In this document: in pieces, positions 34,554 through 43,583 of the stretch
Layout of the letters: every line of letters begins with the position of its first letter
How positions within the stretch are numbered: position 1 is the stretch's first letter
NCBI RefSeq assembly: GCF_000176915.2
Contig: NC_014844.1
Span: 806,001 to 870,000, forward strand
From: Pseudodesulfovibrio aespoeensis Aspo-2
Lineage (GTDB): Bacteria; Desulfobacterota; Desulfovibrionia; Desulfovibrionales; Desulfovibrionaceae
Length of the DNA stretch: 64,000 bases
Reading direction: 5' to 3'
Notes under the pieces: model-generated
What the model was told of the DNA's origin: nothing
The model's input: the letters and a program-made list of their open reading frames with translations, nothing else
The model's database searches: none
Position numbers and translations under genes: made by a program

Positions 34554-36059
34554 TTGTTCGAGAGCCTGCAAGAGAGACTTGGCAACGCCTTTCAGAAATT
34601 CAAGGGCCAGAAACGACTTGATGAGGACAACATCAGGGAGGGACTGCGCGAGGTGCGTCTTGCGCTCCTTGAGGCGGATGTCAACTTCAAGGTGGTCAAG
34701 GGCTTCGTCGATCAGGTGAAGGAGCGCGCCCTGGGCGAGGAGGTCATGAAGGGCCTTGATCCCGGCGCGCAGATTATCAAGATCGTCAATGACGAGTTGG
34801 TCGAGCTTCTGGGTGGCGAGCAGCAGGGGCTGGACCTTGTGGCCAAGCCGCTCAAGGTGATGATGGTCGGTCTCCAGGGATCGGGCAAGACCACCTCGTC
34901 GGGCAAGATCGCGCTCTTTTTGCGCAAGAACCATGGCCGCAAGCCGTACCTCGTGCCTGCGGACGTGTACCGCCCGGCGGCCATCGACCAGTTGAACACC
35001 CTGGCCCGCCAGCTCGACGTGCCCGTGTATCCGTCCACCACCGGCATGAACCCGGTGGACATCTGCCGCGACGCCATGGCCAAGGCCGGGGAGCTGGGCT
35101 GCGACCTGATCCTTTTCGACACTGCGGGCCGGCTGCATATCGACGAGACGCTCATGGACGAGCTTGAGAACATCAAGCAGGCGTGCTCGCCCCAGGAAAT
35201 TTTGTTCGTGGCCGACGCCATGACCGGGCAGGACGCGGTCACCGTGGCCGAGGCCTTCAACAACAAGCTCGGCATCACCGGCGTGGTGCTGACCAAGATG
35301 GATGGCGACGCCCGCGGCGGCGCGGCCCTGTCCATCAAGTCCGTGACCGGCAGGCCGGTCAAGTTCGTGGGCATGGGCGAGAAGCTCTCCGAGCTTGAGC
35401 TCTTCCATCCCGACCGCATCGCCTCGCGCATCCTGGGCATGGGCGACATGATGACGCTCATCGAGAAGGCCCAGTCCGAGATCAACGAGGACGAGGCCAA
35501 GGCCATGGCCGAGAAGATGGCCAAGGCGGAGTTCGACTTCGAGGACTTCCTCGGCCACATGCGCAAGATCAAGAAGCTCGGAAGCATGGAAGGGCTGCTC
35601 AAGATGATCCCCGGCATGGGCAACATCATGAAGCAGCTCGGCAAGGACACCCTGCCCGAGGACGAGATGCGGCGCACCGAGGCCATCATCTCCTCCATGA
35701 CCCGGCAGGAGCGCCACCAGCCCGCGCTCATCAACCAGAGCCGCAAGGAGCGCATCGCCAAAGGCTCCGGGGTCAAGGTCATGGATGTCAACGTGCTCAT
35801 CAAGAATTTCAAGCAGATGAGCAAGGTCATGCAGGCCATGATGGGCGGCGGCAAGAAAAAGGGCAAGTTCGGCCTGCCCAAGCTGCCCGACATGAGCGCC
35901 CTGGGCGGCATGCCCGGCATGGACGCGCTGGGCATGGGCGGTATGCCCGGCATGGGCGGGGAAGACGAATCCGCCAAGCGCACCGTGTCCAAGAAGACGC
36001 TCAAGGAACGCAAGAAAAAGAAGCTGAACAAGCAGAACCGGAAGAAGAAAAAGAAATAG
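34554..36059 (+). CDS. ffh: signal recognition particle protein (Ffh, SRP54)
   Basis: Ffh binds 4.5S RNA and signal sequences and, with FtsY, targets proteins to the membrane. The 501-residue GTPase has an N domain (FESLQERLGNAFQKFKGQ), the G domain with GLQGSGKTTSSGKIA, DTAGRLH and TKMDGDARGGAAL, and a Met-rich M domain. The M domain has a Gly/Met tail (GMPGMDALGMGGMPGMGG) and a strongly basic end. The start codon is TTG at 34554, preceded by GGGAG; no ATG gives a full N domain. It heads the ffh-rpsP-khpA-rimM-trmD-rplS block, a gene order common in bacteria. Confidence 0.96.
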   Translation: MFESLQERLGNAFQKFKGQKRLDEDNIREGLREVRLALLEADVNFKVVKGFVDQVKERALGEEVMKGLDPGAQIIKIVNDELVELLGGEQQGLDLVAKPLKVMMVGLQGSGKTTSSGKIALFLRKNHGRKPYLVPADVYRPAAIDQLNTLARQLDVPVYPSTTGMNPVDICRDAMAKAGELGCDLILFDTAGRLHIDETLMDELENIKQACSPQEILFVADAMTGQDAVTVAEAFNNKLGITGVVLTKMDGDARGGAALSIKSVTGRPVKFVGMGEKLSELELFHPDRIASRILGMGDMMTLIEKAQSEINEDEAKAMAEKMAKAEFDFEDFLGHMRKIKKLGSMEGLLKMIPGMGNIMKQLGKDTLPEDEMRRTEAIISSMTRQERHQPALINQSRKERIAKGSGVKVMDVNVLIKNFKQMSKVMQAMMGGGKKKGKFGLPKLPDMSALGGMPGMDALGMGGMPGMGGEDESAKRTVSKKTLKERKKKKLNKQNRKKKKK

Positions 36060-36098
36060 GGAAAAAAAGACGGCGTCGTCTTTCCACGGATAATCACC

Positions 36099-36127
36099 TT
36101 GCCAAGCAATAGGCAAAAACGTATTAA
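36099..36127 (+). promoter_or_regulatory. candidate sigma70 promoter for the rpsP operon
   Basis: TTGCCA (36099-36104) and TATTAA (36122-36127) are separated by 17 bp, 25 bp before the rpsP start. A small 7-bp hairpin just upstream (AAAGACG / CGTCTTT, about 36066-36083) may attenuate ffh read-through. Confidence 0.5.
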
Positions 36128-36151
36128 AACACTATTGGGGGTATAATTACC

Positions 36152-36391
36152 ATGGCTATGAAAATCAGACTGACCCGTATGGGTGCCAAGAAGCGTCCCT
36201 TCTACCGCGTGGTGGCTCTCGACAGCGCCGTGCGCCGCGACGGACGTCCCGTTGAATACCTCGGATACTACAATCCGATGGTCGAGCCCGCCGAGGTCAG
36301 CCTCGACATGGAAAAGATCGAGAAGTGGCTCAAGCAAGGCGCCGAGCCGAGCAACACCGTTCGTTCCCTGCTCAAGAATGCCGGCAAGTAG
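36152..36391 (+). CDS. rpsP: 30S ribosomal protein S16
   Basis: S16 is a small 30S assembly protein. The 79-residue sequence begins [31 protein letters not shown], which matches the family closely, and contains YLGYYNPM and [21 protein letters not shown]. It opens the classic rpsP-rimM-trmD-rplS cluster. Confidence 0.98.
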   Translation: MAMKIRLTRMGAKKRPFYRVVALDSAVRRDGRPVEYLGYYNPMVEPAEVSLDMEKIEKWLKQGAEPSNTVRSLLKNAGK

Positions 36392-36475
36392 CACCGTGCT
36401 TCTCTCGTCCGGCTTTCCGTTTGGCAGCTCAAGTTCAGGGCGCGGGACAACGCGCCCACCCCGGAGGATGACGTC

Positions 36476-36709
36476 ATGCTGAAAGAGATGATCGAGTACA
36501 TTGCCAAATCGCTGGTGGACAACCCGGATGAAGTGCGCGTGTCGGAAGTGGAAGGCGAGCAGACCTCGGTGATCGAGCTGAAGGTGGCCAAGGAAGACCT
36601 CGGCAAGGTGATCGGCAAGCAGGGCCGCACAGCCCGCGCCATGCGCACCCTGCTGGGGGCTGCCTCCACCAAGGCCAAGAAACGCTCGGTCCTGGAAATT
36701 CTCGAATAG
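36476..36709 (+). CDS. khpA: KH-domain RNA-binding protein KhpA
   Basis: This 77-residue single KH domain has the RNA-binding GXXG loop in [19 protein letters not shown]. KhpA binds many RNAs, often together with KhpB, and influences cell division and ribosome assembly in Gram-positive species. Its place between rpsP and rimM is conserved widely. The length is standard and the start ATG is preceded by GGAGG. Confidence 0.95.
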   Translation: MLKEMIEYIAKSLVDNPDEVRVSEVEGEQTSVIELKVAKEDLGKVIGKQGRTARAMRTLLGAASTKAKKRSVLEILE

Positions 36710-36892
36710 AGCCCGGTGCCCCGCACGGGGCGCTGCGATCATGGTTCCCCGCTGGCCGATGCGGTCGCGGGGCGCAGGAAAAGCTCAAGGCCAAGGCGCA
36801 GAGGCGCGGGGCTTGAGCTTTTCGCGACATGGCCCGGTCGCGTCGCCACGCGCAAGGCGCGCCGGGACGCTCAACCAGCGGAAAAAGTATTC

Positions 36893-37492
36893 ATGGGACA
36901 GACCGGACTCATTCTCGTGGGCGGGGTGGTCAGGCCGCACGGAATTCGCGGGGAGATCTGCATCAAGAGCCATGCGGACTCCCCGTCGCTTTTCGGCCTC
37001 GTGGCCGCCCTCTACCTGCAGGACAAGGGCAAGCCGCCGATCCCTCATGCCGTGCGCTCCTGGCGCGAGCACAAGGGGATGGTGCTGCTTACCCTCGACG
37101 GCGTGGACGACCGCGACAAGGCCGAAGCCCTGCGCGGGCGCGAAGTCCTGGTGCGCGAGGCTGACCTGCCCGAACTGGACGAGGGCGAGCACTACCTCTA
37201 CCAGCTCATGGGCTGCCGCGTGACCCTTGCGGACGGGACCGACGTGGGCGTGCTCGAACACTTCTTCGAGACCGGCGAACAGGACACCTGGGTCATCATC
37301 AACGAGGCCGGGACAGAGATCATGCTGCCCGCCGTGCCGGAATTCGTCCTTGACGTGGACCTCGACGCCGGGGTCATCGTCATCGACCCGCCCGCCGGGC
37401 TGCTCGACCTCTACCTCAATCCCGAGCCGCCCAGGGCAAAGCCCGCTCGCCCGGAGCGCGCCAAGAGTGGCAAAAGGGCCAAGGGTTCATGA
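36893..37492 (+). CDS. rimM: ribosome maturation factor RimM
   Basis: RimM helps mature the 30S head by binding S19. The 199-residue protein has the N-terminal barrel (LILVGGVVRPHGIRGEICIKSHAD) and a C-terminal PRC-barrel (YQLMGCRVTLADG, MLPAVPEFVLDVDLDAGVIVID). ATG 36893 is chosen because GLILVGGVVRPHGIRGE is the family N-terminus; the frame is open further upstream but that part is not RimM-like. About 180 bp separate it from khpA. A basic C-terminal tail of about 20 residues is extra. It overlaps trmD by 4 bp. Confidence 0.94.
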   Translation: MGQTGLILVGGVVRPHGIRGEICIKSHADSPSLFGLVAALYLQDKGKPPIPHAVRSWREHKGMVLLTLDGVDDRDKAEALRGREVLVREADLPELDEGEHYLYQLMGCRVTLADGTDVGVLEHFFETGEQDTWVIINEAGTEIMLPAVPEFVLDVDLDAGVIVIDPPAGLLDLYLNPEPPRAKPARPERAKSGKRAKGS

Positions 37493-38784
37493 ACTTCCAC
37501 ATCGTCTCCATCTTTCCGCACTATTTCGAGACGCCGCTCTCGTCCGGGCTCATGGGCAAGGGTGTGGAGGGCGGTCTGGTCACCTTCAACCACATCGACG
37601 TGCGCCACTTTGCCGGGGGCATCCACAAATCCGTGGACGACCGTCCCTTTGGCGGCGGACCCGGCATGCTCCTCAAGCTCGACCCCATGGTCAAGGCCCT
37701 GGCCTCCATCCCGTCGCCAGGGCGCATCCTGATGCTCTCGCCGCGCGGCAAGCCCCTGACCCAGGCCCGCGTGCGCCAGCTGGCCAGCGAGGACGACATC
37801 ACCCTCATCTGTGGCCGCTACGAGGGCATCGACGAGCGGTTGCTTGAGCTTTTTCCCATCGAACTGGTCAGTGTGGGCGATTTCGTGCTCAACGGCGGCG
37901 AGGCGGGCGCTGTCTGCCTCATCGAGGCCGTGGCCCGGCTGCTGCCCGGCTTCATGGGCCACGCCGATTCCGGTGACGAGGAGAGCTTTTCCTCAGGCCT
38001 GCTGGAATACCCGCACTATACCCGGCCCGACGAATTCGAGGGACTGGCCGTGCCCGAGGTGCTGCGCACCGGCGACCATGCCAGGATCGAGCAATGGCGG
38101 CGCGAGCGGTCGCTGGAAGCCACCCTGGGCGACCGGCCCGACCTGCTGCCCGAGGCCCGGCTGAGCGTGGAGGACGTGGATCACCTGCGCTCCCTGCCGC
38201 GCACCCGGCTGGGGCGCAATCTCTATCTCGCCCTGGTCCACTACCCGGTGCTCAACAAGTTCGGCGAAAAAGTGGCCGTGTCCGTGACCAACCTTGACCT
38301 GCACGACATGTCGCGTGTGGCCCGCAGTTATGGCCTGGGCGGGTTCTATGCCACCACGCCCATAGAGGATCAGAAGGCGCTGGCCGGGCAGCTCCTCACC
38401 CACTGGCGCGAGGGCGCGGGCAGCGTCGCCAACCCGGACCGGGCCGAGGCCTTCTCCAAGGTCAAGGTTTTTGACGATATCGAGGCGGCGGTCCTTGACA
38501 TCGAGGTGCAAACAGGGCAATGTCCCCGCCTCGCAGCCACGTCAGCGCGGCTGGATCGCAGGCCCGGCGCAGAGCCTGCGCTCACATACCGGAACCTGCG
38601 GGAATGGCTTGAGAAATCGCCGGTTTTACTCGTCTTCGGGACAGGCCACGGGCTGGCCGAAGAGGTGCTGGGCAAGGCCGAGGGCGTGCTCAGACCGATC
38701 AGGTATCTGGACGATTACAACCATCTGTCAGTGAGGAGCGCAGTCGCCATCATTGTCGACCGGCTCGTGGCAGATGAATACTAG
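37489..38784 (+). CDS. trmD: tRNA (guanine-37-N1) methyltransferase fused to a second SPOUT-like domain
   Basis: TrmD makes m1G37 in tRNAs to prevent frameshifting. Residues 1-240 are canonical: FHIVSIFPHYFETPL, FGGGPGMLLK, LICGRYEGIDERLLE, VGDFVLNGGEAGA and LEYPHYTRPDEFEG. The protein continues to residue 431, nearly double the usual 240-250. The extra part (NLYLALVHYPVLNKFGEKVAVSVTNLDLHDMSR, then PVLLVFGTGHGLAEEVL) resembles the PF09936-type RNA methyltransferase (SPOUT) domain. The fusion gives two methyltransferase-like modules in one chain. The target of the second is unknown. Confidence 0.92.
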   Translation: MNFHIVSIFPHYFETPLSSGLMGKGVEGGLVTFNHIDVRHFAGGIHKSVDDRPFGGGPGMLLKLDPMVKALASIPSPGRILMLSPRGKPLTQARVRQLASEDDITLICGRYEGIDERLLELFPIELVSVGDFVLNGGEAGAVCLIEAVARLLPGFMGHADSGDEESFSSGLLEYPHYTRPDEFEGLAVPEVLRTGDHARIEQWRRERSLEATLGDRPDLLPEARLSVEDVDHLRSLPRTRLGRNLYLALVHYPVLNKFGEKVAVSVTNLDLHDMSRVARSYGLGGFYATTPIEDQKALAGQLLTHWREGAGSVANPDRAEAFSKVKVFDDIEAAVLDIEVQTGQCPRLAATSARLDRRPGAEPALTYRNLREWLEKSPVLLVFGTGHGLAEEVLGKAEGVLRPIRYLDDYNHLSVRSAVAIIVDRLVADEY

Positions 38785-38815
38785 AATAGATTTTCCGTTC
38801 ACAAGGAGAATGACC

Positions 38816-39166
38816 ATGGACATCATCAAGCAGATCGAATCCGAGCACATCCGTCTCGACATCCCGGACTTCAAGGCCGGTGACACCATCAAGGTCCACT
38901 ACCGGATCGTTGAGGGCGAAAAAGAGCGCATCCAGGTCTTCCAGGGTGCGGTTCTGCGTCGTCGCCGGGGTACCACCAACGCCACCTTCACCGTGCGCAA
39001 GATATCCGATGGCGTGGGCGTGGAGCGCGTGTTCCCCACCAACTCCCCGTTTATCGACAACGTCGAGATCGTCTCCGAAGGCAAAGTCCGCCGCAGCCGC
39101 ATCTACTACCTGCGCAACCTGCGCGGTAAGGCCGCCCGCATCAAGTCCAAGCAGATCTGGGAATAA
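38816..39166 (+). CDS. rplS: 50S ribosomal protein L19
   Basis: L19 sits at the 30S-50S interface. The 116-residue protein contains FKAGDTIKVHYRIVEGEKERIQVFQGAVLRRR and SPFIDNVEIVSEGKVRRSRIYYLRNLRGKAARIK, both diagnostic. The ATG at 38816 is used since AAGGAG lies 7 bp upstream; an ATG at 38810 is too close to that site. A terminator follows. Confidence 0.98.
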   Translation: MDIIKQIESEHIRLDIPDFKAGDTIKVHYRIVEGEKERIQVFQGAVLRRRRGTTNATFTVRKISDGVGVERVFPTNSPFIDNVEIVSEGKVRRSRIYYLRNLRGKAARIKSKQIWE

Positions 39167-39208
39167 CTCCGGCCCGCCGGAACACCCCCGCTGCATCAGT
39201 GACACCCC

Positions 39209-39239
39209 AGCCCGGAGCGCCAACGCGCTCCGGGCTTTC
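39209..39239 (+). terminator. terminator of the rpsP-rplS operon
   Basis: A perfect 12-bp stem (AGCCCGGAGCGC / GCGCTCCGGGCT) with a CAAC loop is followed by a short T-run, 42 bp after rplS. Confidence 0.88.
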
Positions 39240-40049
39240 ACGGTTTGCGCCTACAACAACGCCTTGAGCGGCAAAGGGGTGAAGAAAGGTCAGAGCCGTC
39301 GCTGGTGCTCCTCCCTGTTTTTTGATTGCCCTCCCCTGCTTGAGCCGCTTCGCGTCTCTCTGCCCTTCGGGCAGGCGCACTTCGTGCGACGCTGGATTCC
39401 CTTCGGTCACCGGCGGGGTTACTTTCTTTTGCTGGCCCAAAAAAAAGTAACCAAAGAAAAGGGCCTTGCTATCTTGGCCGCCTGCACTCCACGGCCAAGA
39501 AGTTGATCCAATCGGGGCTGCTCCCGAATCAAGTCGCCGAAGCGGTTCCGTGATTCGAAGAGCCGCAGCCCTCGCTTGGTCAGCTTCTAAGCCTTAGGAG
39601 GCTTAAGGGCTGGGGCGCTCGAAAGAGGGTAAAACGGCGTTCGTGGCTGGGTGGGACTTGGTGCAATCGTGCGCCGTTGATTCTTCTCATTCAAGCTGGT
39701 CACAACATCACGGGTTTCACTTACGTCAGCCCTGCAATGGGCGGGAGCGTCGCAGCGCCAGTTGCGTCGGGCCGCGTCACGGGCGAAACCCGGCGGAGGC
39801 GGAGTCTTCGACGCCGACAACTGTTTCGCCAGCGGCCCGATGCTACTGGCGCGCGGTGCGGGAGACCCGATCACAGATTCTTAAAAAGCGGTTTTTGCTT
39901 ACTTTTGGCCGCTTTGGCCCAAAAGTAAGTCGCGACGGAGGAGCGAAATCCTCCCAGACTCTTCATCCGCCGCAGGCGGCTTCCGCTTCCCTCTTCCTCT
40001 TCTCTTTTTCCACCAAATCGGGCAGACATACCCCAAGGAATCCCTGCAT
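39240..40049. repeat. 810-bp intergenic region with two related inverted-repeat elements
   Basis: No credible gene was found between rplS and rnhB. The region holds two palindromic elements sharing a TTACTTT...GGCCNAAAAGTAA core. One is at 39417-39452 (arms GGTTACTTT / AAAGTAACC, followed by a second AAAG-rich part) and one at 39898-39929 (arms CTTACTTTTGG / CCAAAAGTAAG, 10-base loop). About 445 bp of Arg/Pro-coding-like but unsupported sequence lie between them. The pattern suggests a non-coding repeat cluster or a decayed miniature mobile element. Short open frames here have no ribosome-binding site or recognisable product. Confidence 0.55.
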
Positions 40050-40673
40050 ATGAACCACCCCCCATTCCCTCCAGACGCCATCGCCGGTGTGGACGAAGCA
40101 GGCCGCGGCTGCCTCGCCGGCCCGGTCGTGGCCGGGGCATGCATCCTGCCCCAAACCTACGACCTCCCTGGCCTCAACGACTCCAAACAACTCTCCGCCG
40201 CCAAACGCGAAACCCTGTACCCCCTCATCCGCAGCCAGGCCGTGGCCTGGGCCGTGGGCCTCTCCTGGCCGGGCGAGATCGACCGGGTCAACATCCTCCA
40301 GGCCACCTTCCTGGCCATGGGACGGGCCGTGCGCGCCCTGAAATTGTCACCGCGGTTCCTGCGCATCGACGGCAACAAGATCATCCCGGCCCATGCCCTC
40401 GGGCTAGGCGTGAGCCAGGAGTGGGTCATTGGCGGCGACGGCTCTGTCCCGGCCATCTCGGCGGCCTCGGTGCTGGCCAAGACCTTTCGTGACCGGCTGA
40501 TGGTCAAGCTGGCGGCCCGGTATCCGGGGTATGGACTGGAGCGGCACATGGGCTATGGCACCAAAGAGCATATGGAGGCGGTCGCCCGGCTCGGCCCATG
40601 CGCCATGCATCGGCTCACGTTCCGGGGCGTCAGGCCCGAGCCTGCGGTGCAGCGGCAGGGCCGTTTGATCTGA
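40050..40673 (+). CDS. rnhB: ribonuclease HII
   Basis: RNase HII cuts the RNA strand of RNA-DNA hybrids and removes single ribonucleotides. The 207-residue protein has the catalytic start [21 protein letters not shown] (Asp and Glu of the metal site), [18 protein letters not shown] and the helix [15 protein letters not shown] with the final acidic residues. The length is typical. It follows the repeat region and leads the yraN-rsmI-bioB-bioY string. Confidence 0.96.
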   Translation: MNHPPFPPDAIAGVDEAGRGCLAGPVVAGACILPQTYDLPGLNDSKQLSAAKRETLYPLIRSQAVAWAVGLSWPGEIDRVNILQATFLAMGRAVRALKLSPRFLRIDGNKIIPAHALGLGVSQEWVIGGDGSVPAISAASVLAKTFRDRLMVKLAARYPGYGLERHMGYGTKEHMEAVARLGPCAMHRLTFRGVRPEPAVQRQGRLI

Positions 40674-40750
40674 GCCCAAGGCTGTTGCAAGGCGTGGAGC
40701 CCCCCGGCTTGCGCTGGCGTCCCGCCCCCCCCTGTGCTATCACTCCCCCC

Positions 40751-41143
40751 ATGGGATTGCTGGACAAACGCACGCCCGCCAAGTGGCGCGGCGATCTTGG
40801 CGAGGATGCCGCGGCCCGGTATCTGGAGAGCCGGGGCATGCGCGTGCTCGACCGCAACTGGCGGTATCGCCAGTGGGAGCTGGATCTGGTCTGCCGCGAC
40901 GGCGACACGCTGGTGTTCGTGGAGGTCAAGACGCGCGTGGCCGGGTCCATGAGCGCCCCGGCGGACGGCCTGGGCCGGGCCAAGCGGGCGCGGCTGGTCA
41001 AGGCGGCGGCGCGCTATCTGAGCGCCAAGGGGCTGTGGGACGAGCCGTGCCGGTTTGATCTGGCCGCCGTGGTGGACACGGGCGTGTCCATGGATGTCGA
41101 GCACACTGAAAACGCTTTCGATCTTACGGGGATGCGCTTATGA
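40751..41143 (+). CDS. yraN: YraN family (UPF0102) endonuclease-fold protein
   Basis: This 130-residue protein has the YraN signature GDLGEDAAARYLESRGMRVLDRNWR and the nuclease-fold core ELDLVCRDGDTLVFVEVKTR (D...EVK pattern). It is probably a member of the PD-(D/E)XK-like superfamily; its cellular role is unknown. The ATG at 40751 gives the family N-terminus. The stop overlaps rsmI by 4 bp, a very common yraN-rsmI neighbourhood. Confidence 0.9.
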   Translation: MGLLDKRTPAKWRGDLGEDAAARYLESRGMRVLDRNWRYRQWELDLVCRDGDTLVFVEVKTRVAGSMSAPADGLGRAKRARLVKAAARYLSAKGLWDEPCRFDLAAVVDTGVSMDVEHTENAFDLTGMRL

Positions 41144-41970
41144 GCGGGGCCGGAAAACTCTGGGTGGTGGCCACTCCCCTTGGCAATGCGGACGATCTGT
41201 CGCCGCGCGCCCGGCAGATTCTGGGCGGGGCGGAGATCATCCTGGCCGAGGACACCCGCCGGGCCGGGCTGCTCTTCAGGCGGTTAAATCTTGAGCGGCA
41301 TGGCAAACTGGTCAGTTTTTTCGAGCACAACGAGGACAAACGTCTGCCCAAGGTGCTTGAATATCTTGAGGAGGGGCTGACCGTGGCCCTCATCTCGGAT
41401 GCCGGGACGCCGCTGCTGTCAGACCCCGGCTTCACCCTGGTGCGCGCCTGCCGCGAGCGCGGGATCGCGGTCTCGCCGGTGCCTGGGCCGAGCGCGCCTG
41501 TGGCCGCCTTGTCCGCATCCGGGCTGCCGCCGCTGCCCTATACCTTCCTCGGGTTCCCGCCGCGCAAGAAGAGCCAGACCGAGGCGCTCTTTCTGGCCCA
41601 TCGCGACACCGGGGCGACCCTGATTTTTTTCGAGCGCAAGACGCGCCTTGCGGGCACGCTGGAGATCGCCGCCGACATCCTGGGCGACCGCGAATTCTGC
41701 GTGGCCCGCGAGTTGACCAAGGAGTATGAGGAGTTCCTGCGCGGTCGGCTGGGCGACCTGACCGGGCTCGACCCGGAGCTGCGCGGCGAGCTGACCGTGA
41801 TCATCGGACCGGCCACGGCTGGGGGCAGGACAGGAGAGGCCGAGCTTGCGCAGTTGGTGGCCGAGGAGGGCGGGGCTGGCGGCAGGCCCAAGGAGATCGC
41901 CCGCCGGGTGGCTGCGCGCGCCGTTGGCTGGACAGCCAAAGAGGTCTATGCGACCATGTGTCCCCAATGA
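41140..41970 (+). CDS. rsmI: 16S rRNA (cytidine-1402-2'-O) methyltransferase
   Basis: RsmI 2'-O-methylates C1402 in the ribosomal decoding centre. The 276-residue SAM enzyme starts KLWVVATPLGNADDLSPRA, with AEDTRRAGLL, LISDAGTPLLSDPGF, VPGPSAPVAALSASGLP and FLGFPPRKKS as family signatures. Both ends overlap neighbours (yraN start and bioB start), so the genes are translationally coupled. Confidence 0.95.
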   Translation: MSGAGKLWVVATPLGNADDLSPRARQILGGAEIILAEDTRRAGLLFRRLNLERHGKLVSFFEHNEDKRLPKVLEYLEEGLTVALISDAGTPLLSDPGFTLVRACRERGIAVSPVPGPSAPVAALSASGLPPLPYTFLGFPPRKKSQTEALFLAHRDTGATLIFFERKTRLAGTLEIAADILGDREFCVARELTKEYEEFLRGRLGDLTGLDPELRGELTVIIGPATAGGRTGEAELAQLVAEEGGAGGRPKEIARRVAARAVGWTAKEVYATMCPQ

Positions 41971-42992
41971 GCCTGAATGCCGCATACCGCAAGGTTCTGG
42001 ACGGAAAGTCCCTGGCCGATGCGGACATCCGTTTTCTGGTGGATCTGCCGCTTGACCGCGTCCCGGAGCTGGCGCGGCTGGCCCATGCCCTGCGCCTGGC
42101 CCGGTTCGGCGACCAGGTGGGGCTGTGCGCCATTGTCAATGCCAAGTCCGGCGGGTGTTCCGAGGACTGCGCCTTTTGCGCCCAGTCGTCCCGGAGCACG
42201 GCAGACGGTCCGCGCCATCCGCTGCTCCCGGCCCGCGACATCGCGGCTGCGGGCGAGGCGGCCAGGGCGCGCGGCGCGAGCCGGTTCGGCGTGGTGGCCA
42301 GCGGCAAGACCGTGACCGCGCGCGATTTTGAGGGCTTTGTGGAGGCGGTGGGGCTTGTGGCCGGGCTGGGGCTGGCCCCGGACCTGTCGCCGGGCATCCT
42401 GGACCGGGCGCAGTTGCAGGCGTTGCAGCGGGCCGGGTTGCAGGGGTATCATCACAACCTGGAGACGTCGGCTTCGTTTTTTCCCAGCATCTGCACCAGC
42501 CACGCCTATGACGAGGACGTGCGGGCCGTGCGCGCCGGGATTCAGGCCGGGCTGCATGTCTGCTCCGGCGGCATCTTCGGCCTGGGCGAGAGCTGGGACG
42601 ACCGGGTGGAGCTGGCCCTGCTCCTGGCCTCGCTTGGCGTGGACTCGGTGCCGATCAACTTTTTGCAGCCCATCCCCGGCACTCCGCTGGCCGGGCGCGA
42701 GGTGCTTGCGCCGCTGGAGGCGCTCAAGATCGTCGGGGTCTACCGCTTCCTGCTGCCGGACGCGGCCATCCGCATCTGCGGCGGGCGGCTGCCCGTGTTC
42801 GGCGCCGGGGACGGGGCAGGGGGCGGGCGCGAACTGCTCGCTTCGGGCGCCAGCGGCCTGATGATCGGCGATTACCTGACCGTGCGCGGCGGCGACGCGG
42901 ACCGCGACCTCGCCGATATCCGCGCCCTGGGCCTGAGGCCGGAACCCTGCGCAATGGGTCACATGCCGCACCCCTGCATCATGGATAATTAA
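41967..42992 (+). CDS. bioB: biotin synthase
   Basis: BioB is a radical-SAM enzyme that inserts sulfur into dethiobiotin. The 341-residue protein has the radical SAM cluster motif CSEDCAFC (near residue 62), the YHHNLETS segment, VCSGGIFGLGESWDDRVELA, and NFLQPIPGTPL with the second-cluster Arg/Cys residues. ATG 41967 overlaps the rsmI stop; a GTG at 41958 is an alternative. The product pairs with bioY, the biotin transport gene, 15 bp downstream, which suggests that synthesis and uptake share control. The other biotin-synthesis genes are not in the window. Confidence 0.95.
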   Translation: MSLNAAYRKVLDGKSLADADIRFLVDLPLDRVPELARLAHALRLARFGDQVGLCAIVNAKSGGCSEDCAFCAQSSRSTADGPRHPLLPARDIAAAGEAARARGASRFGVVASGKTVTARDFEGFVEAVGLVAGLGLAPDLSPGILDRAQLQALQRAGLQGYHHNLETSASFFPSICTSHAYDEDVRAVRAGIQAGLHVCSGGIFGLGESWDDRVELALLLASLGVDSVPINFLQPIPGTPLAGREVLAPLEALKIVGVYRFLLPDAAIRICGGRLPVFGAGDGAGGGRELLASGASGLMIGDYLTVRGGDADRDLADIRALGLRPEPCAMGHMPHPCIMDN

Positions 42993-43007
42993 CCCGACAG
43001 GAAACAG

Positions 43008-43559
43008 ATGCCCAAGGATTCCCTGACCGATCTGCACCAGCTTGTCTGGACCGCGCTCTTGGCCGCCACCATCGGCGCGGGCGCGTACCTCATCGTGCCC
43101 ATCGGACCTGTGCCTGTTTCCATGCAGCCGTTCTTCGTCTTTCTGACCGGGTTTGCGCTTGGACCCCGGCGGGGTGCCATGGCTGTCGGGCTGTATCTGC
43201 TGGCCGGGACTTTGGGACTGCCCGTGTTCGCGGGCGGCAGGTCCGGCCTGGGCCACTTGTTCGGTCCCACCGGCGGGTACATCTTCGGCTGGCTGGCGGC
43301 GGTCTGGCTGTGCGGGCTGGCCCGGCAGCAGGACGGGACCGTTCCCTGGGTGCGCGGCGGCGGCTTCGGGCTGGTCGCGCTGCTGGTTCTCTATGCCATG
43401 GGCGCGGGCTGGCTCAAGTTCGCCCTGTCCATGAGCTGGCACAAGGCGTGGCTGGCCGGGGTCGCGCCGTTCATTGTGTGGGACATCATCAAGCTCGCGG
43501 CCTCCCTGGCCTGCGCCCGGTACATGGTCCGGCTCGGACTGCTTCCGGGCCAAAGATAG
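43008..43559 (+). CDS. bioY: biotin transporter substrate-binding subunit BioY
   Basis: BioY is the S component of ECF-type biotin uptake, and can also work alone. The 183-residue protein has about six membrane helices and the family signatures IGPVPVSMQPFFVFLTGFALGPRRGA, LPVFAGGRSGLGHLFGPTGGYIFGW and FIVWDIIKLAASL. AGGAAACAG precedes the ATG. No EcfA or EcfT gene is nearby. Confidence 0.94.
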   Translation: MPKDSLTDLHQLVWTALLAATIGAGAYLIVPIGPVPVSMQPFFVFLTGFALGPRRGAMAVGLYLLAGTLGLPVFAGGRSGLGHLFGPTGGYIFGWLAAVWLCGLARQQDGTVPWVRGGGFGLVALLVLYAMGAGWLKFALSMSWHKAWLAGVAPFIVWDIIKLAASLACARYMVRLGLLPGQR

Positions 43560-43583
43560 CCGCCCGGCGGCACGGATGGTGTG

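Noticed and set aside
39587-39874. 95-residue minus-strand ORF in the rplS-rnhB spacer
   Set aside because: Arg/Pro/Ala-rich, without a ribosome-binding site and placed inside a repeat-rich region; probably spurious.
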